A stretch of 64,000 bases of DNA, taken from NCBI RefSeq assembly GCF_003816055.1, contig NZ_CP033906.1:2356001-2420000 (forward strand), written 5' to 3'. The notes below the pieces were generated by a model. The model was not told where the DNA came from and ran no database searches. It saw only the letters and a program-made list of their open reading frames with translations. Origin of the DNA: Bacillus sp. FJAT-42376. Its GTDB lineage: Bacteria > Bacillota > Bacilli > Bacillales > Bacillaceae. A program made the translations under genes and the position numbers. This document shows, piece after piece, positions 36,916 to 46,554 of the stretch. Numbering within the stretch: position 1 is the first letter of the stretch; each line of letters starts with the position of its first letter.

Positions 36916-36924
36916 ACTTTTTTC

Positions 36925-36953
36925 TTGGCAAATGCCCCAACAAGCGATATACT
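36925..36953 (+). promoter_or_regulatory. Sigma-A promoter of recA
   Basis: TTGGCA (36925-36930) and TATACT (36948-36953) are exactly 17 bp apart, 35 bp before the recA start and next to the SOS box. Confidence 0.85.
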
Positions 36954-36987
36954 ATTAGTAGGTTAAAGATTAGAGGAGGAACAATAC

Positions 36988-38028
36988 ATGAATGATCGTC
37001 AGGCCGCCCTTGATATGGCGCTTAAGCAGATAGAAAAGCAGTTCGGCAAAGGATCCATTATGAAACTCGGGGAGCAGACAGACCGTAAAGTTTCAACGGT
37101 TCCAAGCGGATCGCTTGCACTGGATGTTGCACTGGGAATAGGCGGATATCCCCGCGGACGAATTATAGAAACATATGGACCTGAAAGCTCAGGTAAAACG
37201 ACGGTTGCGCTGCATGCGATCGCTGAAGTGCAGCGTCAGGGAGGACAAGCAGCATTTATTGATGCAGAGCATGCGCTTGATCCGGTTTACGCGCAGAATC
37301 TTGGCGTAAATATCGATGAGCTTCTGCTGTCACAGCCTGATACAGGAGAGCAGGCTTTAGAAATTGCCGAGGCTCTTGTAAGAAGCGGAGCCGTAGACAT
37401 TCTTGTTATTGACTCGGTTGCAGCTCTTGTTCCGAAAGCAGAGATCGAGGGAGAGATGGGAGATTCCCACGTAGGACTGCAGGCCCGTCTTATGTCACAG
37501 GCGCTGAGAAAACTTTCAGGGGCTATCAGCAAATCCAAAACAATTGCGATTTTCATTAACCAAATCCGTGAAAAAGTCGGGGTTATGTTTGGAAATCCTG
37601 AAACAACTCCCGGCGGACGCGCGCTGAAATTCTATTCATCTGTCCGCCTTGAGGTGCGCCGTGCGGAGCAGCTAAAGCAGGGCAATGATGTTATGGGGAA
37701 TAAAACAAAAATTAAAGTAGTCAAAAATAAAGTGGCTCCTCCATTCAGAACGGCTGAAGTTGATATCATGTACGGGCAGGGGATTTCAAGAGAAGGGGAA
37801 ATTATCGATATGGGAACCGATCTTGATATCGTCCAAAAGAGCGGATCCTGGTATTCCTATAACGAAGAACGCCTTGGCCAGGGCCGTGAGAATGCGAAGC
37901 AGTTTTTGAAAGAAAACCCTAATGTCGCATCTGTCATTCACAAGCAAATAAGAGACCATTATAACCTTGACGCGGATGTTGAGGCTCCTGCTGAAGAGGA
38001 AGAGGAACTTTTTGAGCTCGAGGATTAA
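36988..38028 (+). CDS. recA: Recombinase RecA
   Basis: A 346-residue DNA-strand exchange ATPase that also triggers LexA self-cleavage. Walker A GPESSGKT (64-71), Walker [13 protein letters not shown], the DNA-binding loop region [22 protein letters not shown] and the switch [19 protein letters not shown] are all present. The C-terminus is acidic ([11 protein letters not shown]), as usual. RBS GAGGAGGAA. It is an independently transcribed, SOS-controlled gene with its own terminator. Confidence 0.99.
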   Translation: MNDRQAALDMALKQIEKQFGKGSIMKLGEQTDRKVSTVPSGSLALDVALGIGGYPRGRIIETYGPESSGKTTVALHAIAEVQRQGGQAAFIDAEHALDPVYAQNLGVNIDELLLSQPDTGEQALEIAEALVRSGAVDILVIDSVAALVPKAEIEGEMGDSHVGLQARLMSQALRKLSGAISKSKTIAIFINQIREKVGVMFGNPETTPGGRALKFYSSVRLEVRRAEQLKQGNDVMGNKTKIKVVKNKVAPPFRTAEVDIMYGQGISREGEIIDMGTDLDIVQKSGSWYSYNEERLGQGRENAKQFLKENPNVASVIHKQIRDHYNLDADVEAPAEEEEELFELED

Positions 38029-38047
38029 ACTATTCTATAGATTGTTG

Positions 38048-38082
38048 AAGAAAGAGGGATAAACTCCCTCTTTCTTGCTGTT
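38048..38082 (+). terminator. Terminator of recA
   Basis: AAGAAAGAGGGA / TCCCTCTTTCTT with loop TAAAC, followed by a T-containing tail. Confidence 0.85.
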
Positions 38083-38151
38083 TAAAGACATTATTCAGAC
38101 GGAAAATAGATAATTGGCCTGAATGCCCGGAAAAAGGGCAGTATGACTGGC

Positions 38152-38180
38152 TTGACAAGTATTTTTTACAACTATACAAT
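38152..38180 (+). promoter_or_regulatory. Sigma-A promoter of rny
   Basis: Consensus TTGACA (38152-38157) and TACAAT (38175-38180) are 17 bp apart. It lies about 205 bp upstream of rny, which implies a long leader; I see no riboswitch fold in that leader. Confidence 0.8.
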
Positions 38181-38386
38181 GAAATTGTGTATTTTGTTTT
38201 ATTTTTAGTATTTTTTTACAAAGAACCTGATGGTTTTGGCTAAAGCAACCATTCGGCTTGTCTTTAGCTGCTAACTAAAATCATCCTAAAAGAAACATGT
38301 GCAGTATATTGAGAGCTGATTTAAACAATGTACGTGCCGACACATTATTCTAGCAAGAAATGTTCATAGCAAGAGGAGGTGAGATA

Positions 38387-39946
38387 ATGGACGCAACACT
38401 AATCATCTCCATTTTGCTTGGCCTAATCGTAGGTGTAGTTGTTGGCTATTTTGTTCGCAAATCGATTGCCGAAGCGAAAATTGCCGGGGCAAAAAGTGCC
38501 GCCGAGCAGATTCTTGAAGATGGAAAACGCGAAGCTGAAGCAGCTAAGAAAGAAGCGATGCTTGAAGCAAAAGATGAAATTCACAAGCTTCGAACGGATG
38601 CCGAACAAGAAATTCGTGATCGTCGAAACGAGCTACAAAAACAAGAAAACCGGTTATTGCAAAAAGAGGAAAATCTGGACAGGAAAGATGATTCTCTTGA
38701 TAAGAGAGAAAGCATTCTTGACCGTAAAGAAGCCTCTTTGACTGAAAGACAACAACATATTGAAGAGACGGAAAGCAAAGTGGATGAGATGGTTCGCAGG
38801 CAGCAGCTGGAGCTTGAGCGAGTCTCAGGCTTGACAAGAGATTCTGCCAGACAAATCATTCTTGACAAGGTAGAAAACGAGCTTTCCCATGATCTCGCTG
38901 TCATGATTAAGGAGAGCGAGACGCGTGCGAAGGAAGAGGCGGACAAACGGGCGAAAGAGATTCTTTCTCTAGCTCTGCAGAGATGTGCGGCTGATCACGT
39001 AGCAGAAACCACGGTATCTGTAGTGAACCTTCCAAATGATGAAATGAAAGGCCGCATCATCGGACGGGAAGGCCGGAATATCCGTACGCTTGAAACACTG
39101 ACAGGAATCGATTTAATTATTGATGATACTCCTGAAGCTGTTATCCTTTCCGGCTTTGATCCGATTCGAAGAGAAACAGCCAGAATTGCTCTGGACAAGC
39201 TCGTTCAGGACGGCCGTATTCATCCTGCGAGGATCGAAGAGATGGTTGAGAAATCACGACGCGAGGTTGATGAGTATATCAGGGAAGTTGGAGAGCAGAC
39301 AACCTTTGAAGTAGGGGTACATGGACTGCATCCTGACCTGATTAAAATTCTGGGCCGTCTGAAATTCAGAACAAGCTATGGTCAAAATGTGCTGAAGCAC
39401 TCAATGGAAGTCGCCTATCTGTCTGGTCTTATGGCAGCTGAACTGGGAGAAGACGTCACGCTTGCAAAGCGCGCCGGACTGCTCCATGACATCGGTAAGG
39501 CGATTGACCATGAAGTGGAAGGAAGCCACGTTGAAATCGGTGTGGAGCTTGCAGGTAAATACAAGGAACACCCTGTTGTGATCAACAGTATTGCCTCCCA
39601 TCATGGCGACCAGGAACCAACTTCCATTATTGCTGTGATTGTGGCGGCAGCTGATGCTCTATCCGCCGCCAGACCAGGAGCCAGAAGCGAAACCCTTGAA
39701 AACTATATCCGCAGACTTGAAAAGCTTGAAGAAATCTCCGAATCTTATGAGGGAGTGGAGAAGTCTTTCGCCATTCAGGCTGGCCGTGAAGTAAGAATCA
39801 TGGTCAAACCGGATTCGATTGATGATCTGCAGGCACACAGGCTCGCGCGGGATATACGTAAAAGGATTGAAGAGGAACTGGATTATCCGGGACACATCAA
39901 AGTAACGGTTATTAGAGAAACGAGAGCGGTAGAATACGCTAAATAG
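38387..39946 (+). CDS. rny: Ribonuclease Y
   Basis: A 519-residue membrane-anchored endoribonuclease that starts decay of many mRNAs and of the S-box leaders in Bacillus. It has an N-terminal transmembrane helix (about 4-25), a long charged coiled coil (about 30-195), a KH domain with [15 protein letters not shown], and an HD domain with [10 protein letters not shown]. The ATG at 38387 is preceded by AAGAGGAGGTGAG and gives the normal start [12 protein letters not shown]; an upstream in-frame start at 38360 lacks this. B. subtilis Rny has 520 residues. A terminator follows, then ymdB. Confidence 0.96.
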   Translation: MDATLIISILLGLIVGVVVGYFVRKSIAEAKIAGAKSAAEQILEDGKREAEAAKKEAMLEAKDEIHKLRTDAEQEIRDRRNELQKQENRLLQKEENLDRKDDSLDKRESILDRKEASLTERQQHIEETESKVDEMVRRQQLELERVSGLTRDSARQIILDKVENELSHDLAVMIKESETRAKEEADKRAKEILSLALQRCAADHVAETTVSVVNLPNDEMKGRIIGREGRNIRTLETLTGIDLIIDDTPEAVILSGFDPIRRETARIALDKLVQDGRIHPARIEEMVEKSRREVDEYIREVGEQTTFEVGVHGLHPDLIKILGRLKFRTSYGQNVLKHSMEVAYLSGLMAAELGEDVTLAKRAGLLHDIGKAIDHEVEGSHVEIGVELAGKYKEHPVVINSIASHHGDQEPTSIIAVIVAAADALSAARPGARSETLENYIRRLEKLEEISESYEGVEKSFAIQAGREVRIMVKPDSIDDLQAHRLARDIRKRIEEELDYPGHIKVTVIRETRAVEYAK

Positions 39947-39966
39947 TGGCCTGTTCCAAATGGGCA

Positions 39967-40003
39967 AAATAAAGCGGTGCATTGCGCCGCTTTATTTTTT
40001 TTC
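39967..40003 (+). terminator. Terminator of rny
   Basis: AAATAAAGCGGTGC / GCGCCGCTTTATTT around ATT with one T-G pair, then a T-run. Confidence 0.92.
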
Positions 40004-40178
40004 CTCCGTCTTTTCAGTTTTCCTTTTCCGTTGTCCTGCAACGTTACTTTTGTTTCTTTGATGGAAATGATAAGATAACAGACTTAAGGAAGATGATTTT
40101 ATAGCTGCACTGAAAGACGAATGAAGCGAAAAAGATAAATTCGTCACAAACCCAATCAGGAAAGGAATCGAATGGAAT

Positions 40179-40973
40179 ATGAATATTTTATTTATTGGAG
40201 ATATAGTAGGTTCACCGGGAAGAGAAATGCTGAAAACATACCTTCCGCGTTTGAAATCAAATTATAAGCCGGATGCTGTTATCGTGAATGGAGAAAATGC
40301 AGCACATGGAAAAGGGCTTACAGAGAAAAATTTCCATGAGCTCATTGAAGCAGGGGCACATGTTGTTACAATGGGCAACCATACGTGGGATAAACGTGAA
40401 ATTACAGATTACATAGATCAGACCCCTAATTTAATCCGGCCTGCTAATTATCCGGAAGGAACTCCTGGAAATGGCATGTTTTTTCAAAAAATGGGTAATA
40501 AAGAAATAGCCGTTATTAATTTGCAGGGCCGTACCTTTCTTCCGGCGATCGACTGCCCGTTTCGAAAAGCAGACGAACTCGTCGATCAGGCAAGAAAGCG
40601 GACACCTTTCATCTTCGTTGATTTTCATGCAGAAGCCACAAGCGAAAAACAGGCTATGGGCTGGTATTTGGATGGACGGGTTTCAGCTGTTGTCGGGACC
40701 CATACACACGTCCAGACGGCTGATGAACGATTGCTTGCAAAAGGGACAGCCTATATTACGGATGTTGGAATGACAGGTCCGTATGACGGCATTCTTGGAG
40801 TCGAGCAAGAGCCGGTTATCAGAAGGTTTTTGACAAGTCTGCCGGCGAGATTCGATGTGGCAGGCGGACGCACCCAGCTGAGCGGAGTGGTCGTGAAGCT
40901 AGACAGTAAGACAGGAAAGGCCCAGTCAATTAAAAGGATTGCGATTAATGACGATCACCCTTATTTTGATTGA
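40179..40973 (+). CDS. ymdB: YmdB metallophosphoesterase (2',3'-cyclic nucleotide phosphodiesterase)
   Basis: A 264-residue calcineurin-like phosphoesterase. Metal-binding motifs in order: FIGDIVGSPGR, VNGENAAHGKG, GNHTWDK, DFHAEATSEK and VVGTHTHVQTADE. B. subtilis YmdB hydrolyses 2',3'-cyclic nucleotides and affects biofilm and motility decisions. The ATG at 40179 follows AGGAAAGGA, and the protein starts MNILFIGDIVGSPGR. The ATG at 40172 is in another frame. It lies between rny and spoVS as in B. subtilis. Confidence 0.95.
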   Translation: MNILFIGDIVGSPGREMLKTYLPRLKSNYKPDAVIVNGENAAHGKGLTEKNFHELIEAGAHVVTMGNHTWDKREITDYIDQTPNLIRPANYPEGTPGNGMFFQKMGNKEIAVINLQGRTFLPAIDCPFRKADELVDQARKRTPFIFVDFHAEATSEKQAMGWYLDGRVSAVVGTHTHVQTADERLLAKGTAYITDVGMTGPYDGILGVEQEPVIRRFLTSLPARFDVAGGRTQLSGVVVKLDSKTGKAQSIKRIAINDDHPYFD

Positions 40974-40998
40974 ATTTTTTGAAAAAACGGCTTTAATG

Positions 40999-41028
40999 GC
41001 AGGAATACCGCTTACTGCTAGTGAATAT
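40999..41028 (+). promoter_or_regulatory. Sigma-H promoter of spoVS
   Basis: GCAGGAATA (40999-41007) fits the sigma-H -35 RNAGGAWWW. After 12 bp, AGTGAATAT (41020-41028) fits the -10 RNNGAATWW with no mismatch. B. subtilis spoVS is sigma-H dependent. The site lies 126 bp before the gene. Confidence 0.82.
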
Positions 41029-41153
41029 ATGTAGTAATGGAATGAATAGCCATTTTGTTCAAAGTCAAGGGGATGCGTTTTGAACAATATCCAACAACGG
41101 TTGTTCCAATGATCACTCACGATCCTTGGTAATGAATAAGGGGGAAAACAGTA

Positions 41154-41414
41154 ATGGAGATATTAAAGGTTTCAGCTAAGTCAAATCCTAATTCTGTAGC
41201 TGGAGCGCTTGCCGGAGTTTTGCGTGAACGCGGAGGCGCAGAGATTCAAGCGATCGGAGCGGGTGCGCTGAATCAGGCGGTTAAAGCTGTAGCAATTGCC
41301 AGAGGTTTTGTAGCCCCGAGCGGAGTCGATTTAATTTGCATTCCAGCTTTCACAGATATTCTGATTGATGGCGAAGAACGGACTGCGATCAAACTAATCG
41401 TAGAACCTCGCTGA
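41154..41414 (+). CDS. spoVS: Stage V sporulation protein S
   Basis: An 86-residue Alba-like small protein needed for spore development past septation. It begins MEILKVSAKSNPNSVAGALAGVLRE in two recognisable parts and ends FTDILIDGEERTAIKLIVEPR. The length matches B. subtilis SpoVS (86). RBS AAGGGGGAA. It is a single-gene transcription unit from the sigma-H promoter, followed by an unusual long-looped hairpin. Confidence 0.97.
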   Translation: MEILKVSAKSNPNSVAGALAGVLRERGGAEIQAIGAGALNQAVKAVAIARGFVAPSGVDLICIPAFTDILIDGEERTAIKLIVEPR

Positions 41415-41424
41415 TTTATAAGAT

Positions 41425-41511
41425 AGAGGCTGACCGGCCAAGGATCCCCCAGTGTGCTCATTTAATGCGGCACGGACAGGGACATGCTTGAATACCGGCA
41501 GCCTCTTATTT
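41425..41511 (+). terminator. Long-looped hairpin after spoVS
   Basis: AGAGGCTGACCGG (41425-41437) pairs with CCGGCAGCCTCT (41495-41506), with one A bulged, around a 57-base loop, then TATTTTA. The stem is strong but the loop is far larger than in ordinary terminators; smaller helices within it (GTG/CAC) may form. Confidence 0.6.
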
Positions 41512-41533
41512 TACAATCTGGGGGAAAAGCAGA

Positions 41534-42454
41534 ATGAAAATATTTGATGCTCATTGTGATATGCTTCTCAAACTGTGGCTTAACCCATCCATAGACCCGT
41601 GGGATGGAAAAGCACTGCATACCAATTTAAAAAAAATGACTGATCACGATGCAAAAATACAGTGCCTGGCCATCTTTATTCCTCCTGAACTGCCGTCAGA
41701 GAAGCAATTTGATGCCGCCTTAGCGCAAATACATATTCTGAATGAGCGGATTTTGAAGCCATACTCCCAGTTTCAGCTCGTCACGAGTAAATGGGAGGCA
41801 GATCAGTTAAAAAGCAGCCAGATCGGTTTAATTCTGACTCTCGAAGGATGCGACTGTATCGGAAATCAGCTTGACCGGGTTCAGGTTCTGCATCAGTACG
41901 GAGTAAGAATTTTTAATCTGACCTGGAATTTTGCCAACTATTTTGCGGACGGGGCTTTAGAATCGAGAAATGCAGGCATCAGTCAAAGCGGGAAGCGCCT
42001 TATAGAGGAGATTAATAAGGTGAGCGGCTGGATCGATGTATCTCATTTAGGAGAAAGAAGCTTCTGGGAGACCATTGAAGTGGCCGACCATGTAACGGCA
42101 ACCCACTCAAATGCCTACGCATTGCGTCCTCATCCAAGAAACTTGAGGAATGATCAGGTAAAAGCTTTGATTGAGAGGGATGCACCGATTGGCATCACGT
42201 TTGTTCCGGAGTTTATCAGTGCAAAAAAACCGGGTATCCAGATGCTCCTGAATCACCTTGAACATTTTTGCTCTCTTGGAGGAGAGCGGCATATTGGCCT
42301 CGGATCAGATTTTGACGGAATAGCGGAAACCGTACCAGGACTTGGGGGCTATGAGCAGTATTCCAATCTTTTAAATGAGATTTTCAAGCGGTATCCGGAA
42401 GAAATAGCCAGAGGAATTGCTTATGATCATTTTGCCGGGAGAATTCCGTTCTAA
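41534..42454 (+). CDS. Membrane dipeptidase (peptidase M19 family)
   Basis: A 306-residue zinc dipeptidase of the renal-dipeptidase amidohydrolase fold. The metal motif HxD is at FDAHCDM (His7, Asp9), the bridging glutamate in LTLEGCDCIG, histidines in DVSHLGERSFWE and THSNA, and the last ligand region in GLGSDFDGIAE. It probably cleaves dipeptides, possibly including D-amino-acid forms; the substrate is unknown. RBS GGGGGAAAAG. It lies between spoVS and the oxidoreductase genes and is not part of the B. subtilis order here. Confidence 0.92.
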   Translation: MKIFDAHCDMLLKLWLNPSIDPWDGKALHTNLKKMTDHDAKIQCLAIFIPPELPSEKQFDAALAQIHILNERILKPYSQFQLVTSKWEADQLKSSQIGLILTLEGCDCIGNQLDRVQVLHQYGVRIFNLTWNFANYFADGALESRNAGISQSGKRLIEEINKVSGWIDVSHLGERSFWETIEVADHVTATHSNAYALRPHPRNLRNDQVKALIERDAPIGITFVPEFISAKKPGIQMLLNHLEHFCSLGGERHIGLGSDFDGIAETVPGLGGYEQYSNLLNEIFKRYPEEIARGIAYDHFAGRIPF

Positions 42455-42552
42455 GAAATCAGAATAATTAAAATATGATGCGTGGTTTAATAGGATAATC
42501 GTTTCCTGCATCATCACATTTTTGTTCAGCCAAATAGAAGGGGTGTATATGG

Positions 42553-44292
42553 ATGGTCAAACAGCTTTCTTGGAAAGTAGGAGGACAGCAGGGAGAGGGG
42601 ATTGAATCTACTGGCGAAGTGTTTTCAATCGCATTAAACCGGCTTGGCTATTATTTATACGGCTACAGGCATTTTTCATCAAGAATAAAAGGCGGGCATA
42701 CAAACAATAAGATTCGTGTCAGTACGGAACAGGTGCGCTCCATTTCTGACGATCTGGATATTTTGGTTGCATTTGACCAGGAAACGATTGATGTAAATTT
42801 CAGCGAACTGAGAAAAGGAGGAATCGTGCTGGCGGATTCCAAATTCAGCCCTGTTATTGCCGATGAAGAGAATGTAACACTGTATTCCATTCCGTTTACG
42901 GAGCTTGCGCATGAGCTTGGCACAACCCTTATGAAAAATATGGTGGCAATCGGTTCAACAAGTGCTATTTTGAATATCAGTCCGGACGATTTTTATGAAG
43001 TAGTGGAGGAAACTTACGGACGCAAGGGGAAGAAAATCGTCGAAATGAATATGAATGCCATCGAAAAAGGGTCGGCTTATTTAAAACAGGAGCTCCAATA
43101 CAATCGAAGTGACCTACATTTAGAGAAAACAGAGCAGAAAAAACGGATGTTCATGATCGGAAATGATGCGATTGCACTTGGAGCATTGGCTGGAGGCGCG
43201 CGTTTTATGGCGGCTTACCCCATTACGCCTGCGTCGGAAATTATGGAATATTTAATAAAAAAACTCCCTGAGTTCGGCGGGGCAGTCATCCAGACAGAGG
43301 ATGAAATTGCTGCTTGCACAATGAGCATCGGAGCGAATTATGCAGGGACCCGTACATTTACAGCCTCTGCCGGACCGGGTTTGTCGTTAATGATGGAAGC
43401 GATCGGGTTGTCAGGGATTACAGAAACTCCGCTCGTGATCGTGGATACTCAAAGAGGGGGACCTAGTACAGGATTGCCTACGAAGCAGGAACAATCCGAT
43501 TTAATGGCCATGATCTATGGAACCCATGGGGAGATTCCGAAGATTGTCATGGCGCCGAGTACCGTGCAGGAAGCGTTTTATGATACTGTGGAAGCGTTTA
43601 ATCTTGCCGAAGAATATCAATGTCCGGTTATCCTGCTCTCTGATTTGCAGCTGTCGCTCGGAAAGCAGTCTGTTGAACCGCTTGACTATGATCAAATTCA
43701 AATTCGCCGCGGAGCTCTCCAGGAAGAAGGCGGTCTCGTTGAGCGGGAGGGGAAAGGCTACTTTAAGCGTTATGAGGTAACTGAATCCGGAATTTCCCCA
43801 AGAGTCCTGCCGGGAATGAAGCATGCGATCCATCACGTGACCGGGGTTGAGCATGACGAAACTGGTAAACCTTCCGAAGTTGCATCAAACCGTAAAGACC
43901 AGATGGACAAACGGTTTAGAAAAATGGAAGGATTGCTGTTTCACACTCCCATTCATCAAAATATTAAACACACACATGCCGATGTTCTTCTCATTGGATT
44001 TAATTCTACCCGGGGAGTCATTGAAGAGGTAATGGGGCGGCTTGAAAAGGAAGGGGTGCGGGTTAACCATGCTCACATCCGGCTGATTCATCCGTTTCCT
44101 TCAAATGAGCTTCGAGCATTGGCTGCTGCTGCTGAAAAAGTGCTGGTCATTGAGAATAATGCAACGGGACAGCTGGCGAGTATTATCAGAATGAACGTGA
44201 ACTGCGCGGAAAAAATGGAATCTATTTTAAAATATGACGGCAATCCATTTCTGCCAAATGAAGTGTATGCAAAGATTAAGGAGCTGATGTAA
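42553..44292 (+). CDS. korA: 2-oxoacid:acceptor oxidoreductase, alpha (gamma-alpha fused) subunit
   Basis: A 579-residue subunit in which the gamma domain (1-180, starting WKVGGQQGEGIESTGEVF) is fused to the alpha domain (about 195-579, YPITPASEIMEYL and DTQRGGPSTGLPTKQEQSD). With the next gene it forms a CoA-dependent enzyme that oxidises a 2-oxoacid (2-oxoglutarate most likely) and reduces ferredoxin. The alpha start NDAIALGALAGGARFMA follows a variable linker. RBS GAAGGGGTG. The TAA stop overlaps the korB ATG. The substrate is inferred from family. Confidence 0.9.
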   Translation: MVKQLSWKVGGQQGEGIESTGEVFSIALNRLGYYLYGYRHFSSRIKGGHTNNKIRVSTEQVRSISDDLDILVAFDQETIDVNFSELRKGGIVLADSKFSPVIADEENVTLYSIPFTELAHELGTTLMKNMVAIGSTSAILNISPDDFYEVVEETYGRKGKKIVEMNMNAIEKGSAYLKQELQYNRSDLHLEKTEQKKRMFMIGNDAIALGALAGGARFMAAYPITPASEIMEYLIKKLPEFGGAVIQTEDEIAACTMSIGANYAGTRTFTASAGPGLSLMMEAIGLSGITETPLVIVDTQRGGPSTGLPTKQEQSDLMAMIYGTHGEIPKIVMAPSTVQEAFYDTVEAFNLAEEYQCPVILLSDLQLSLGKQSVEPLDYDQIQIRRGALQEEGGLVEREGKGYFKRYEVTESGISPRVLPGMKHAIHHVTGVEHDETGKPSEVASNRKDQMDKRFRKMEGLLFHTPIHQNIKHTHADVLLIGFNSTRGVIEEVMGRLEKEGVRVNHAHIRLIHPFPSNELRALAAAAEKVLVIENNATGQLASIIRMNVNCAEKMESILKYDGNPFLPNEVYAKIKELM

Positions 44293-45158
44293 TGGCAACC
44301 TTTAAAGAATTCCGCAATGATGTAAAGCCAAACTGGTGTCCTGGATGCGGAGATTTCTCTGTTCAGGCCGCTATCCAGAGGGCTGCAGCCAATACAGGAC
44401 TGGAACCGGATCAGCTAGCCGTCATTTCAGGAATCGGCTGTTCCGGACGAATTTCAGGCTATATAAACTCATTTGGCTTTCACGGTATCCACGGCCGCTC
44501 ATTGCCGATTGCCCAAGGGGTAAAAATGTCAAACCGGGACCTTACTGTCATCGCGTCAGGAGGGGACGGGGATGGTTTTGCCATTGGCATGGGACATACC
44601 ATTCATGCCATACGGCGAAACATTGATATTACTTATATTGTTATGGACAATCAAATTTATGGACTGACAAAAGGCCAAACGTCCCCAAGAAGCGACACCG
44701 GATTTGTTACAAAGAGCACACCTGAAGGATCGGTCGAGTCTGCCCTTTCCGTCATTGAAATGGCGCTGACAGCCGGAGCCACCTTTGTCGCGCAGAGCTT
44801 TTCAACTGATCTAAAAGATTTAACCTCTTTGATTGAACAGGGAATTCAGCACAAAGGATTTTCGTTCATCAATGTGTTCAGTCCATGCGTGACATATAAC
44901 AAAGTGAATACGTACGAGTGGTTTAAAGAGAATTTAACAAAACTGAGTAATGTGGAAAACTATGATCCTTCCAATCGAATGACCGCTATGCAGACCGTAA
45001 TGGAGCATAATGGTCTTGTAACCGGGCTGATTTATCAGGATAAAAACAAGCGTTCCTATCAGGAACTGATACAGGGATACAGCCAGGAGCCTCTTTCAAA
45101 AGCAGAACTGGAAATAACCGAAGAGCAATTCAGCAAACTCACAGCCGAATTTATGTAA
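44292..45158 (+). CDS. korB: 2-oxoacid:acceptor oxidoreductase, beta (TPP) subunit
   Basis: A 288-residue thiamin-diphosphate-binding subunit. It starts with NWCPGCGDFSVQ, which supplies cysteines for an iron-sulfur cluster. The TPP motif runs from SGGDGDGFAIGMGH to VMDNQIYGLTKGQTSP, and ISGIGCSGRISGY is typical. It pairs with korA, with TAATG overlap and thus coupled translation. Bacillus species other than B. subtilis often carry this pair near spoVS. A terminator follows. Confidence 0.92.
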   Translation: MATFKEFRNDVKPNWCPGCGDFSVQAAIQRAAANTGLEPDQLAVISGIGCSGRISGYINSFGFHGIHGRSLPIAQGVKMSNRDLTVIASGGDGDGFAIGMGHTIHAIRRNIDITYIVMDNQIYGLTKGQTSPRSDTGFVTKSTPEGSVESALSVIEMALTAGATFVAQSFSTDLKDLTSLIEQGIQHKGFSFINVFSPCVTYNKVNTYEWFKENLTKLSNVENYDPSNRMTAMQTVMEHNGLVTGLIYQDKNKRSYQELIQGYSQEPLSKAELEITEEQFSKLTAEFM

Positions 45159-45159
45159 T

Positions 45160-45186
45160 CAGCGCCCTTACAAGGCGTTTTTTTGT
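45160..45186 (+). terminator. Terminator of korAB
   Basis: CGCC (45163-45166) pairs with GGCG (45174-45177) around CTTACAA, followed by seven T. The short stem is compensated by the T-run. The following stretch to 45494 has a TATAAT (45439-45444) that may belong to tdh, with no good -35, and otherwise nothing I can support. Confidence 0.65.
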
Positions 45187-45494
45187 GTTCAGCCAGAGCC
45201 TCTGTACCTAAAAGGTAAAAAGGGATAACCGTGCGTTAAGACAGAAATGGTGATCCATAGAAGGGAAAATATAGATGCAGTTATGCCTATGCAAGAGGCG
45301 GACTTGATAAATTCCATTCCAGGATGCGGAACGGCCGGAAACAGGTCTAAGCCCCCTTTGAAAAAAAATTTCCGGAAATTTATCCTGAGCGTTCAACTGT
45401 CTATTCAGAGTGGACAGGCACCTTTACTTCTAATCTCCTATAATGATAGACTTTCTTTGAAGTCACAGTTTCATTGAACGGGAGAGTGTTCATC

Positions 45495-46535
45495 ATGAAT
45501 GGAAAAATGAAAGCGCTTGTGAAGCATCATGAAGGGTATGGGGCTCAGCTGCAAATGGTTGATATCCCTCAGATAAAAGAAGATGAAGTACTGATAAAGG
45601 TAATGGCCACTTCGATTTGCGGCACGGATGTCCATATCTATACGTGGGATCAATGGTCGCAAAGCCGTGTAAAGACTCCTTATGTCTTCGGGCACGAATT
45701 TTCAGGAGAAGTGGTTAAGGTTGGCAGCAAAGTTACGAGTGTTGTACCGGGAGACCATGTTTCTGCTGAAACGCATTTAGTTTGCGGTCAATGTCCGCAA
45801 TGTCTGACTGGAAATGCTCATATATGCAAAGAAACGAAAATTATCGGGGTCGATACGAACGGATGCTTTGCCGAATATGTAGCTCTTCCGGCATCAAATC
45901 TATGGAAAAACCCGAAAGAGATGCCATGGGACGTGGCCTCTATCCAAGAGCCGATGGGAAATGCCGTTCACACCGTTCTTTCAGGAGATGTGGCGGGGAA
46001 ATCGGTCGCGATTATTGGCTGCGGACCGATCGGCATTATGGCAGCAGGCGTTGCGAAAGCAGCTGGTGCCTCCCAGGTCATTGCTCTGGACGTTAATCAA
46101 TACCGCCTCGAGCTCGCAGCAGCAATGGGAGCATCGGTCACAATTAATTCAAATGAGATCAATCCTCTGGAAAAAGTTCTGGAGCTGACAGACGGCAATG
46201 GTGCGGATGTGGTATGTGAAATGTCCGGTCATCCCGCAGCAATGGATCAGGGATTTAAAATGGTGACAAATGGCGGCCGTGTATCAATTTTAAGTCTGCC
46301 CGTGCAGCCTGTAAAAATTGATGTGACAAATGATATTGTGTTTAAAGGGATTACGGTCAAAGGAATAACGGGGCGTAAAATGTATGAAACATGGCAGCAG
46401 GTTTCGAGTTTGCTGAAATCAGGACAGGTGGATGTTGAGCCATTGATTACTCATCATCTCAAGCTTGAAGATTTTGAAGAAGGATTTGAACTGATGATCC
46501 AGGGCAAATGCGGAAAAGTAGTTTTGCATCCATAA
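45495..46535 (+). CDS. tdh: L-threonine 3-dehydrogenase
   Basis: A 346-residue zinc alcohol-dehydrogenase-type enzyme that oxidises L-threonine to 2-amino-3-oxobutyrate using NAD. The catalytic zinc ligands lie in SICGTDVHIY and FGHEFSGEV, and the structural zinc cysteines in VCGQCPQCLTGNAHIC. The NAD site is IIGCGPIGIMAAG. The ATG at 45495 has GGGAGAG eight bases upstream; a TTG at 45474 lacks this. kbl lies 19 bp downstream, and the unstable product goes straight to that enzyme. Confidence 0.97.
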   Translation: MNGKMKALVKHHEGYGAQLQMVDIPQIKEDEVLIKVMATSICGTDVHIYTWDQWSQSRVKTPYVFGHEFSGEVVKVGSKVTSVVPGDHVSAETHLVCGQCPQCLTGNAHICKETKIIGVDTNGCFAEYVALPASNLWKNPKEMPWDVASIQEPMGNAVHTVLSGDVAGKSVAIIGCGPIGIMAAGVAKAAGASQVIALDVNQYRLELAAAMGASVTINSNEINPLEKVLELTDGNGADVVCEMSGHPAAMDQGFKMVTNGGRVSILSLPVQPVKIDVTNDIVFKGITVKGITGRKMYETWQQVSSLLKSGQVDVEPLITHHLKLEDFEEGFELMIQGKCGKVVLHP

Positions 46536-46554
46536 TTTTTAGGAGGGGTTCACC

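Noticed and set aside
45411..45444. tdh promoter TGGACA/TATAAT
   Set aside because: The spacer is 22 bp, too long for a sigma-A promoter, and no better -35 was found.
45247..45477. 76-codon frame upstream of tdh
   Set aside because: No ribosome binding site or recognisable motif, and it overlaps the likely tdh promoter.
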